The notes below the pieces were generated by a model, which had not been told where the DNA came from, did no database searches, and saw only the letters and a list, made by a program, of their open reading frames with translations. A stretch of 32,238 nt of DNA from an uncultured Porphyromonadaceae bacterium (lineage in GTDB: Bacteria > Bacteroidota > Bacteroidia > Bacteroidales > Muribaculaceae), in contig URTA01000028.1 in assembly GCA_900550645.1 (NCBI GenBank), positions 1-32,238 of the forward strand. The letters are read 5' to 3'. Shown here piece after piece: positions 1 to 6,037 of the stretch; the stretch's first letter is position 1, and every line of letters begins with the position of its first letter. The position numbers and the translations under genes are program-made.

Positions 1-1
1 C

Positions 2-676
2 CTCGCGACATACCCTCGTGACGAGAAGTCGGACTTCGACAAGCTACGCCGCGCCGGCGTGGCAGCCGTGTTTGCCCCCTCGGTCGAGGAGATGTACCCG
101 GAAGGCATCGACAAGCCCGCCCCTGTGTTCGACCTCGGGCAGGTGGCTGAAGTCATGGAGGGGAAATACCGCCCCGGCCATTTTCAGGGCGTTGCCCGTG
201 TGGTCAGCCTGCTGATGCGCATGGTCGCCCCTGACCGGGCATATTTCGGCGAAAAGGACTTCCAGCAGATAGCCGTTATACGACGTATGATCCAGACAGA
301 GGGCATCAACGTCGAGATAGTTCCCTGCCCAATAGTGCGTGCCGATGACGGCCTCGCCCTGTCAAGCCGGAACGCCCTGCTCACGGCAGAGCAGCGCAAC
401 ATCGCCCCGGGCATACACCGCGCACTGGCCGAAAGCGTGAAATACTCGCTCAGCCACTCTGTGGCCGCAACGCACGACTCTGTGGTGGAAAGCATCGACG
501 CTCTCCCGTTTTGCCGCGTCGAATATTTCGAGATTGTTGACGGCATAACGCTGCAGCCCGTCAACGACTGGTCAGACACAGACTACATAGCCGGCTGCAT
601 CACCGTATACTGCGGCGACGTGCGGCTGATAGACAACATCGCCTACCGCAAGCCGGAAGGCACACAGAACCAATAA
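2..676 (+). CDS. panC: Pantothenate synthetase (pantoate--beta-alanine ligase), 5'-truncated by window edge
   Basis: This enzyme condenses pantoate with beta-alanine using ATP, the last step of pantothenate (vitamin B5) synthesis in the cytoplasm. The open frame runs in from the left edge, so the N-terminal part with the HIGH nucleotide-binding motif is missing and about 224 residues remain. What is visible is typical of PanC: a GEKDFQQ motif followed by a VIRRM segment, and the IVR-x-x-DGLALSSRN motif that lines the active site. The stop is followed after 30 bases by panD, which makes the beta-alanine that PanC uses, so the two are probably one operon. An internal GTG at 59 could be misread as a start, but homology continues upstream of it in frame. 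Confidence 0.95.
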   Translation, partial: LATYPRDEKSDFDKLRRAGVAAVFAPSVEEMYPEGIDKPAPVFDLGQVAEVMEGKYRPGHFQGVARVVSLLMRMVAPDRAYFGEKDFQQIAVIRRMIQTEGINVEIVPCPIVRADDGLALSSRNALLTAEQRNIAPGIHRALAESVKYSLSHSVAATHDSVVESIDALPFCRVEYFEIVDGITLQPVNDWSDTDYIAGCITVYCGDVRLIDNIAYRKPEGTQNQ

Positions 677-706
677 CACCGCATCCAACCCATACACTAT
701 AAGACT

Positions 707-1066
707 ATGCTTATAGAAATGATGAAATCCAAAATCCACCGCGTGCGCGTCACACAGGCGGATTTGAACTATATCGGCAGCATCACCATCGACAGCCGTC
801 TGCTCGATGCCGCCGGCATACTCCCAGGACAGCGTGTCTGGATAGTCAACAACAACAACGGCGAGCGTTTCGACACATACGTCATCGCCGGCGAACCCGA
901 CAGCGGGGTGATATGCCTCAACGGCGCGGCGGCACGCAAGGCCCAGCCCGGAGACATAATCATCATCATGACATACGCGCTCATGACCGAGGAGGAAGCC
1001 AAAACCCACCGTCCGGTGGTTATCTTCCCCGACTCCGCTACAAACAGGCTCGCCCAAGCCGAATAA
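707..1066 (+). CDS. panD: Aspartate 1-decarboxylase
   Basis: A pyruvoyl-dependent decarboxylase that converts L-aspartate to beta-alanine for pantothenate synthesis. The 119-residue product has the usual family length. The self-cleavage site is visible as Tyr22-Ile23-Gly24-Ser25; family knowledge says the chain is cut between Gly24 and Ser25, and Ser25 becomes the pyruvoyl group. Other conserved parts are the K9-x-H11-R12 stretch near the N-terminus, the LNGAAAR motif in the middle and the GD-IIIM segment after it. It lies between panC (30-base gap) and ffh (27-base gap) on the same strand, which suggests co-transcription. Confidence 0.96.
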   Translation: MLIEMMKSKIHRVRVTQADLNYIGSITIDSRLLDAAGILPGQRVWIVNNNNGERFDTYVIAGEPDSGVICLNGAAARKAQPGDIIIIMTYALMTEEEAKTHRPVVIFPDSATNRLAQAE

Positions 1067-1093
1067 TCGTTCCACCCGCACAACATCATCAGT

Positions 1094-2446
1094 ATGTTCA
1101 ACTCACTTCAGGAGCGGCTCGAACGCTCTTTCAAGGTCCTCAAAGGCGAGGGCCGCATCACCGAAATCAACGTGGCGCAGACACTCAAGGAGGTGCGCCG
1201 CGCCCTCGTTGACGCCGACGTCAACTACAAGGTCGCCAAAGGCTTCATCGACTCCGTCAAAGAAAAGGCTATGGGACAGAACGTCCTCAACGCCGTCAAG
1301 CCCCAGGAGCTGATGCTGAAAATAGTCCATGAGGAACTCACCGAACTCATGGGCAAGACCCTCGTTCCCCTCAACATCAAAGGCAACCCGGCAGTGATAC
1401 TCATGTCCGGCCTCCAGGGCTCGGGCAAGACCACATTCTCCGGCAAGCTCGCCAAGAAGCTGAAATCCTCCAAGGGGAAACGCCCCCTGCTCGTCGCTTG
1501 CGACGTGTACCGCCCCGCAGCCATCGAACAGCTGAAAGTGGTCGGCAACTCTATCGACGTGCCGGTATACAGCGAGGAGGGCAACAAGAACCCCGTCGAA
1601 ATCGCCCTTAACGGCATACGCCACGCACGCGACAACCATTATGACCTCGTCATAGTCGATACCGCCGGCCGCCTCGCCGTCGATGCCGAGATGATGGACG
1701 AGATAGCTGCTATACGCGAGGCTATCAACCCGGACGAAACCCTGTTCGTCGTCGACTCGATGACCGGTCAGGACGCAGTCAATACCGCCAAGGAGTTCAA
1801 CGACCGCATCGATTTCGACGGCGTGATACTCACCAAGCTCGACGGCGACACTCGCGGCGGTGCTGCACTCTCGATACGCAAGGTAGTTGACAAGCCTATC
1901 AAATACATCGGCACTGGCGAGAAACTCGAAGACCTGCAGGAGTTCAACCCCGAGGGCATGGCAAGCCGAATACTCGGCATGGGAGACCTCGGCGAACTCG
2001 CTTCGCGCATACAGTCTATCTATGACGCGAAGGAAGCCGAAGGCCTGACCAACAAGATCAAGCACGGCAAGTTCGACTTCAACGACTTCCTCAAGCAGAT
2101 ACAGAATGTCAAGAAGATGGGCAACATCAAAGACCTGGCATCCATGATACCGGGCGTAGGCAAAGCCATAAAGGACATCGACATCGACAACAGCGCGTTC
2201 AAGGGCATCGAGGCGATCATCTACTCCATGACCCCGCAAGAGCGCGAACACCCCGAAATCATCAACGGCTCGCGCCGCCAGCGCATCGCCAAAGGCTCCG
2301 GCACATCACTGCAGGAAGTGAACCGCCTGCTGAAGCAGTTTGAGCAGTCGCGCAAGATGATGAAAGCCGCCACCTCCGTCAAGAACCCCAAGAAACTGAT
2401 GGAATCGATGCGTGCCATGCGAGCCATGACCAAAAACCGCCGCTGA
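1094..2446 (+). CDS. ffh: Signal recognition particle protein Ffh (SRP54)
   Basis: Ffh is the GTPase subunit of the bacterial signal recognition particle; it binds signal sequences as they leave the ribosome and, with 4.5S RNA and FtsY, delivers nascent chains to the inner membrane. The 450-residue length is normal. Domain order is an N-terminal helical bundle (about 1-90), the GTPase domain with P-loop GLQGSGKTT at 106-114, DTAGR at 189-193 and TKLDGDTRGG from 247, and a C-terminal methionine-rich M domain (about 300-440) that binds signal peptides and RNA. The M domain contains the conserved SRRQRIAKGSG RNA-binding motif. A hairpin terminator follows at 2496-2526. Confidence 0.98.
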   Translation: MFNSLQERLERSFKVLKGEGRITEINVAQTLKEVRRALVDADVNYKVAKGFIDSVKEKAMGQNVLNAVKPQELMLKIVHEELTELMGKTLVPLNIKGNPAVILMSGLQGSGKTTFSGKLAKKLKSSKGKRPLLVACDVYRPAAIEQLKVVGNSIDVPVYSEEGNKNPVEIALNGIRHARDNHYDLVIVDTAGRLAVDAEMMDEIAAIREAINPDETLFVVDSMTGQDAVNTAKEFNDRIDFDGVILTKLDGDTRGGAALSIRKVVDKPIKYIGTGEKLEDLQEFNPEGMASRILGMGDLGELASRIQSIYDAKEAEGLTNKIKHGKFDFNDFLKQIQNVKKMGNIKDLASMIPGVGKAIKDIDIDNSAFKGIEAIIYSMTPQEREHPEIINGSRRQRIAKGSGTSLQEVNRLLKQFEQSRKMMKAATSVKNPKKLMESMRAMRAMTKNRR

Positions 2447-2470
2447 CAGAATAACATCCACATAATTCGA

Positions 2471-2526
2471 GTTGCTTTTTAGCAACAGCCAAACAGGGTG
2501 CGTCAAAATGGCGCACCCTTCTTTAT
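2471..2526 (+). terminator. Tandem hairpins with likely Rho-independent terminator after ffh
   Basis: Two stem-loops lie directly after ffh. The first (2471-2486) has a 6-bp stem with a TTTT loop. The second pairs 2496-2504 with 2510-2518, nine base pairs including one G-T wobble around an AAAAT loop, and is followed by TTCTTT. The second is the better terminator candidate and separates the pan-ffh run from the AbiE-like module. Confidence 0.75.
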
Positions 2527-2613
2527 GTGCAGCCAAGTAGGGACAATCGCCCAGAGCATGAGGGTCGCAACTCGCCCTGTTTTCGGGCTGCTTAAACCCA
2601 CGTCCTTCACAAA

Positions 2614-2633
2614 ATGCAATGCAGCACTTGCAT
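2614..2633. repeat. Short inverted repeat over the -33 region of the abiEi promoter
   Basis: ATGCAA at 2614-2619 is repeated in inverse as TTGCAT at 2628-2633 with an 8-base spacer. It overlaps the TTG (-33) element of the antitoxin promoter, so it could be an additional operator half or chance. Only the sequence symmetry is seen; binding is an inference. Confidence 0.35.
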
Positions 2634-2658
2634 GATTCGGCGGGAATCGCTAATTTTG
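2628..2658 (+). promoter_or_regulatory. Bacteroidota-type promoter for the AbiE-like module
   Basis: TTG at 2628-2630 is followed by exactly 20 bases and then TAATTTTG at 2651-2658, matching the Bacteroidota -33/-7 consensus TTG-N19..21-TAnnTTTG. The start codon of the antitoxin gene lies 25 bases further down. Both elements are overlapped by inverted repeats, which fits repression by the antitoxin. Confidence 0.75.
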
Positions 2659-2702
2659 TGAACCGGAAATAGAAACAGACACTATGCGCAGTTCACCAAA
2701 TT
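2652..2702. promoter_or_regulatory. Inverted repeat over -7 element and antitoxin start: likely AbiEi operator
   Basis: The arm at 2652-2665 (AATTTTGTGAACCG) and the reverse complement of 2689-2702 (AATTTGGTGAACTG) agree at 12 of 14 positions. The arms are 23 bases apart. One covers the -7 element and the other the first codons of the antitoxin gene, an arrangement suited to autorepression. AbiEi antitoxins are known to repress their own operon by binding inverted repeats in the promoter; that this is the operator here is an inference. Confidence 0.6.
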
Positions 2703-3256
2703 CCACCGCACTGACCCTGATGCAACAGCCTCAGACTGTATTCAAGGTCACAGACATTGCCTTGCTGACTGGCGATACAAACCCTATAGCCATAGTCCAA
2801 CGCATGGCATACGCCCTCAAAAAGAAGCTGTTCGTCTCGCCTCGCAGGGGAGTGTATGCAAAACACGGTTACTCCTTTGACGAGTTGGCATGCCGCCTCT
2901 TCGTCCCCAGCTACCTGTCACTGGAGCATATCCTGCAACGTGCTGGTGTGATATTCCAATATGGCAGTGAAACAACCATGGTGAGCTACCTTAACAGAAC
3001 CATTGATGTGGATTCAAGGACAATCTCATACAGAAAAATCAAGGACGAAATCCTGATTAACCCCGCCGGCATACGCAGAGGCATTGTTAATGAAGCCACA
3101 ACAGAACGGGCTTTTCTCGATATGCTGTACCTGAACGCAAACTGCCATTTCGACAACCCTGCAGCCATAGACAAAGATGCCGTCATCAAGCTGCTACCGA
3201 TATACAACTCCCCGACTCTGTCTAAACGCGCACTCAAAATACTGGACAATGCTTGA
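2684..3256 (+). CDS. Type IV toxin-antitoxin AbiEi-family antitoxin (transcriptional repressor)
   Basis: The 190-residue product resembles AbiEi-family antitoxins: an N-terminal winged-helix region (about 15-65, with the run VTDIALLTG and then LKKKLFVSPRRGVYA), followed by the conserved LACRLFVPSYLSLEHIL segment and a longer C-terminal domain. In this family the N-terminal domain represses the operon and the C-terminal domain counteracts the nucleotidyltransferase toxin. The next gene starts inside this one (8-base overlap), the usual antitoxin-then-toxin order. ATG at 2684 is used; an in-frame ATG at 2720 (residue 13) is possible and would leave the right-hand operator arm outside the coding region. 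Base composition is lower in GC than ffh upstream, consistent with acquisition. Confidence 0.85.
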   Translation: MRSSPNSTALTLMQQPQTVFKVTDIALLTGDTNPIAIVQRMAYALKKKLFVSPRRGVYAKHGYSFDELACRLFVPSYLSLEHILQRAGVIFQYGSETTMVSYLNRTIDVDSRTISYRKIKDEILINPAGIRRGIVNEATTERAFLDMLYLNANCHFDNPAAIDKDAVIKLLPIYNSPTLSKRALKILDNA

Positions 3257-3956
3257 CATAAACAGACACAAGTTCTTCATGCTGCAAATACTGAAGGACA
3301 TATACTCCAATCCCTTGTTAGCGGTAAACCTCGGGTTCAAAGGAGGCACTGCCTGTATGTTTTTCCACAATCTGCCTCGGTTTTCGGTGGATTTGGACTT
3401 CAACCTCATCAATGCTGATTACGAAGACCAAGTCTATGACGCGGTCCGAACCATCCTGTTGAAATACGGCAAGATTCATGACGAAGCCAAGAAATTTTAC
3501 GGGCCAATCCTCGTACTCGACTATGGCGCAGGCGACAGAAAGCTGAAAGTGGAAATATCAAAACGAGATTTCGGAAACAAATACATCATCGCCAACCTCT
3601 TGGGGCTGAACATAAAGCTCATGGCTAAAGAGAACATGTTCGCACACAAGCTATGCGCAATGCTCGATCGCAATGAAATAACGAACCGGGATATATTCGA
3701 TTGCTGGTTTTATATGGAAAACCGTACTCCGATAAACCGGAAGGTCGTAGAACAGAGAATGGGCAAGTCTCTCGAAGCATACTTGCAGGATTGTATTGAC
3801 CGCTTAAACTCTATGAGTGACAGAGGGATGTTAAACGGGTTGGGGGAGTTGATGGACGAGGATATGAAGAAATTCGTAAAAACTAAACTAAGGAAAGAGA
3901 CAATCCAACTCCTCGAGTTCTACAAACTATGCCCTATCGAGACTTCTGAAGAATAA
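3249..3956 (+). CDS. Type IV toxin AbiEii-family nucleotidyltransferase
   Basis: A 235-residue member of the AbiEii/DUF1814 nucleotidyltransferase-like toxins. The start at 3249 (ATG-CTT-GAC) overlaps the antitoxin stop by 8 bases; a longer frame upstream lacks homology-like sequence. Motif I is visible as GGTACMFF, then R-x-S-x-D-L-D-F at about 45-53, the metal-binding region of this fold. A LKVEIS strand and a later K-E-N-x-F-x-x-K segment followed by NRDIFDCWF correspond to the remaining family motifs. Family members are cytoplasmic toxins that block growth, and several have been linked to phage abortive infection; the target of this one is not visible. No key residue seems lost. Confidence 0.86.
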   Translation: MLDINRHKFFMLQILKDIYSNPLLAVNLGFKGGTACMFFHNLPRFSVDLDFNLINADYEDQVYDAVRTILLKYGKIHDEAKKFYGPILVLDYGAGDRKLKVEISKRDFGNKYIIANLLGLNIKLMAKENMFAHKLCAMLDRNEITNRDIFDCWFYMENRTPINRKVVEQRMGKSLEAYLQDCIDRLNSMSDRGMLNGLGELMDEDMKKFVKTKLRKETIQLLEFYKLCPIETSEE

Positions 3957-3997
3957 CTGCGTCATCCTGCATCCATGCCGTTAAGGCATAAACTTCG

Positions 3998-4052
3998 TAA
4001 GTTTCGTGAACTATAAATAGAAATCAGAACTATTCCCAGTTCAAGAAAGCTT
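3998..4052. repeat. Second, diverged copy of the antitoxin promoter/operator element downstream of the toxin
   Basis: Positions 3998-4043 align with 2651-2695 at 38 identical columns out of 48, with three single-base gaps. The copy shares TAA-TTT, GTGAAC, AAATAGAAA, CAGA, ACTAT and CAGTTCA in the same order and spacing. The antitoxin ATG corresponds to ATT here, so this copy cannot start the gene. The copy also keeps its own inverted repeat: 3999-4013 pairs with 4037-4052, with one bulge and about two mismatches, using arm bases that differ from those of the first copy. Confidence 0.75.
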
Positions 4053-4154
4053 GTTGCCTGATAAGCAAGCACGCATCGGGCAATACTAACTGCGACACTT
4101 GTGACGTATTTTAGCAATATAAAAGGTGTGGCGGCTATTTCGGAGACTGCGAAA

Positions 4155-4952
4155 TCAAGTCTCGGGCTGGCGGGAAGATTTGGCGGTTACGCCGATGCCG
4201 AATAGTGCGTAGTCGTACCATACGGGGTCGTCGGGACGCAGACGGCGCAGCTGTGCCGTCAGCTCAAGGACGGCGCGGCGGTCGTTGCTGCGGCGCGTGA
4301 GCAAGCCGAGGGCGCGGGCGGTGTTGCCGACGTGTACGTCAAGGGGGATAAATAGCTTTGACTTAGGAATCGACTTCCACACTCCCATATCGACTATGCC
4401 GTCGTCACGCACGAGCCAGCGCAGCATCATGTTGATGCGCTTAAGTGCCGTTTGATTCAGGTTGGAGGGAATGGCGCGGCTGCAGTCCTCGCCGCCGTTC
4501 TGCTCGCGGCATACTTCGGAGATAGCGGCGGTCAGATGCCATGAGGGTGTCTCGCTGTCGGCGACATGGCAATGCGCGGCAAAAGCGTCAAGCGAGGCAT
4601 GGCGGCGGTATATCTCACGCAGTCCGCGCATCATGTACTGCAGGTGGCGAGCGAAGAATGTGCGGTGCAGGTTCATCTGCGGGTCGAGGTCTTCATATCC
4701 GCCGTCCATGACGTAGGCGTACGGCTGCCAGCCGGAGAGATCGAGCATGCGCGTAGCGTTGCGGCATATCATCTTGCGATTGCCCCACGCAATGGTGGCA
4801 GCGAGGAGCGCGGCGATTTCAATGTCCTGAAGGCGTGAGAAGCGGCGCGGAAACTGCACCGGGTCCTCATCGATGAATTGCGGCGTATTGATGCGGCGAG
4901 CCTCGGTGTAGAGCAGCTCGCATATTTCGGGGGCGATGTAGTGTGTGTCCAT
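4155..4952 (-). CDS. TIGR02757/DUF2400 family protein of unknown function
   Basis: The 265-residue protein matches my recollection of the TIGR02757 (DUF2400) family, which is common in Bacteroidota and some other bacteria and has no established function. Diagnostic stretches are DPVQFPRRFSRLQDIEIAALLA, then A-WGNRKMI near residues 50-60, and a C-terminal block with IPLDVHVGNTARALGLL and a closing DPVWYDYALFGIGV. These look like a helical DNA-repair-type fold, but that is only an impression. ATG at 4952 is chosen; an in-frame TTG five codons upstream is less likely. No signal peptide or membrane segment is seen, so it should be cytoplasmic. It is divergent from the small lipoprotein gene at 5019. 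Confidence 0.8.
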   Translation of the reverse strand: MDTHYIAPEICELLYTEARRINTPQFIDEDPVQFPRRFSRLQDIEIAALLAATIAWGNRKMICRNATRMLDLSGWQPYAYVMDGGYEDLDPQMNLHRTFFARHLQYMMRGLREIYRRHASLDAFAAHCHVADSETPSWHLTAAISEVCREQNGGEDCSRAIPSNLNQTALKRINMMLRWLVRDDGIVDMGVWKSIPKSKLFIPLDVHVGNTARALGLLTRRSNDRRAVLELTAQLRRLRPDDPVWYDYALFGIGVTAKSSRQPET

Positions 4953-4961
4953 GGCGGTGTA

Positions 4962-4992
4962 TTGCAAATGGCGGAGGAAAATATTAATTTTG
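4962..4992 (+). promoter_or_regulatory. Bacteroidota-type promoter for the small lipoprotein gene
   Basis: TTG at 4962-4964, exactly 20 bases, then TAATTTTG at 4985-4992. The lipoprotein start codon is 26 bases further down. The -33 element lies just beyond the start codon of the divergent gene, so the two transcription units are packed tightly. Confidence 0.75.
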
Positions 4993-5018
4993 CATCACAG
5001 TAAATCGATTTACCGGAG

Positions 5019-5351
5019 ATGAATATGTCAATAAGGACAAAACATATACTACTGTTGGCAATGCCGTTGCTGATATTGTCGTGCGGCGGGGAAAAAACAG
5101 ACAGCGTGAGCGGCGAGGCGCTGGAAGCAGCGCGGATGGCGGGGCGCAACGCAGCAAAAACATTCGTCAGCCGCGAGTGGAAAGACTCGCTGGAGCTTCA
5201 CGGGCAGCTGCTCGAGGTGGCGGCAGAGCGCAGCACGTACACCATGCAAAACCGTTCGGAAGAGCTGGCAGCCTTTGACAGTGCTTTCATTTCCACGGTC
5301 CGCGTCACACGCCCGGGGCTGGCTGAACGCATCGAGAGGCAACGCCGCTGA
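5019..5351 (+). CDS. Small putative lipoprotein, function unknown
   Basis: A 110-residue product with a classic lipoprotein signal: two positive residues, a hydrophobic run LLLAMPLLIL and lipobox L-S-Cys22-Gly-Gly. The mature part (about 88 residues) is charged and alpha-helical in character, rich in Ala, Glu and Arg. The family is not recognised. Residues after the lipid-bearing cysteine are Gly-Gly-Glu-Lys; acidic residues close after the cysteine are part of the surface export signal described in Bacteroidota, so outer-leaflet exposure is possible but weakly supported. Start at 5019 or the ATG two codons later both work. It has its own promoter and converges on the phosphatase gene with an 11-base gap. 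Confidence 0.72.
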   Translation: MNMSIRTKHILLLAMPLLILSCGGEKTDSVSGEALEAARMAGRNAAKTFVSREWKDSLELHGQLLEVAAERSTYTMQNRSEELAAFDSAFISTVRVTRPGLAERIERQRR

Positions 5352-5362
5352 CACAGCCATGG

Positions 5363-6016
5363 TCAGAACGGGTCGTCAAGGAATTTGAGGATCTCTGACG
5401 GCGAACTGACCACATGCACGGCACACGCCTTGCGCAGTTCCGACACAGGGCGAAATCCCCACGTCACACCTATCGACTCGACACATGCACGCCTGGCAGT
5501 CTCCATGTCAATGGCAGAATCGCCTATCATCATCACCTGCGCCTTCGGTGTCGGGTGCTGGCTCAGCACTTCAAATATTATCGACGGGTCGGGCTTAGTA
5601 GGCCGCTCGTCATTCTGTCCGAGCACTGTAACAAACGGCGTGTCGGGGAAAAAGTGGCTGATGATTTTCGATGCCGCGCTCTGGTACTTGTTGGTTGCAA
5701 CCGCCACTGCCACTTCCCTATCGGTCAATTCGGCGAGCAGCTCGGGGATGCCGGGGTACGGCTCGGTGGTGTCAGTGCAATGCACGTCGTAATACTCGCG
5801 GAAATATCCGAGCAGACCGTCCACGACAGCCGCGTCGGCATCGGGGTGGGCGCGTTCCAGCAGACGGCGCACGCCGTTGCCCACCATATAGTTGTACGCC
5901 GAAATGGGGTGCTTCATATACCCCATTTTCTCGAGGGCGTAGTTGCACGCGCTCCCCAAGTCGGAGATCGTATTGAGCAGAGTGCCGTCGAGGTCAAATA
6001 TAGCCAGCTTTTTCAT
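5363..6016 (-). CDS. HAD-superfamily hydrolase, phosphoglycolate phosphatase-like
   Basis: A 217-residue haloacid dehalogenase-type phosphatase. Motif I is FDLDGTLLNT with the nucleophile Asp8 and acid/base Asp10 near the N-terminus; motif II is the T in VATNKYQ; motif III the Lys in RPTKPDPS; motif IV is GDSAIDMETA with the metal-binding Asp residues. The helical cap between motif I and II is of the Gph/PGMB kind, so phosphoglycolate phosphatase is the best guess, but substrate cannot be read from sequence. ATG at 6016 is chosen over a TTG two codons upstream. It lies 21 bases after tamL on the same strand and is probably co-transcribed with it. Confidence 0.88.
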   Translation of the reverse strand: MKKLAIFDLDGTLLNTISDLGSACNYALEKMGYMKHPISAYNYMVGNGVRRLLERAHPDADAAVVDGLLGYFREYYDVHCTDTTEPYPGIPELLAELTDREVAVAVATNKYQSAASKIISHFFPDTPFVTVLGQNDERPTKPDPSIIFEVLSQHPTPKAQVMMIGDSAIDMETARRACVESIGVTWGFRPVSELRKACAVHVVSSPSEILKFLDDPF

Positions 6017-6037
6017 ATCCAATGAGGTTGTATAAAT

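Noticed and set aside
1103..2251. Long minus-strand open frame opposite ffh (382 codons)
   Set aside because: It lies wholly inside a certain gene, its product is rich in Val, Asp and Leu without motifs, and such mirror frames are expected from GC-rich codon use.
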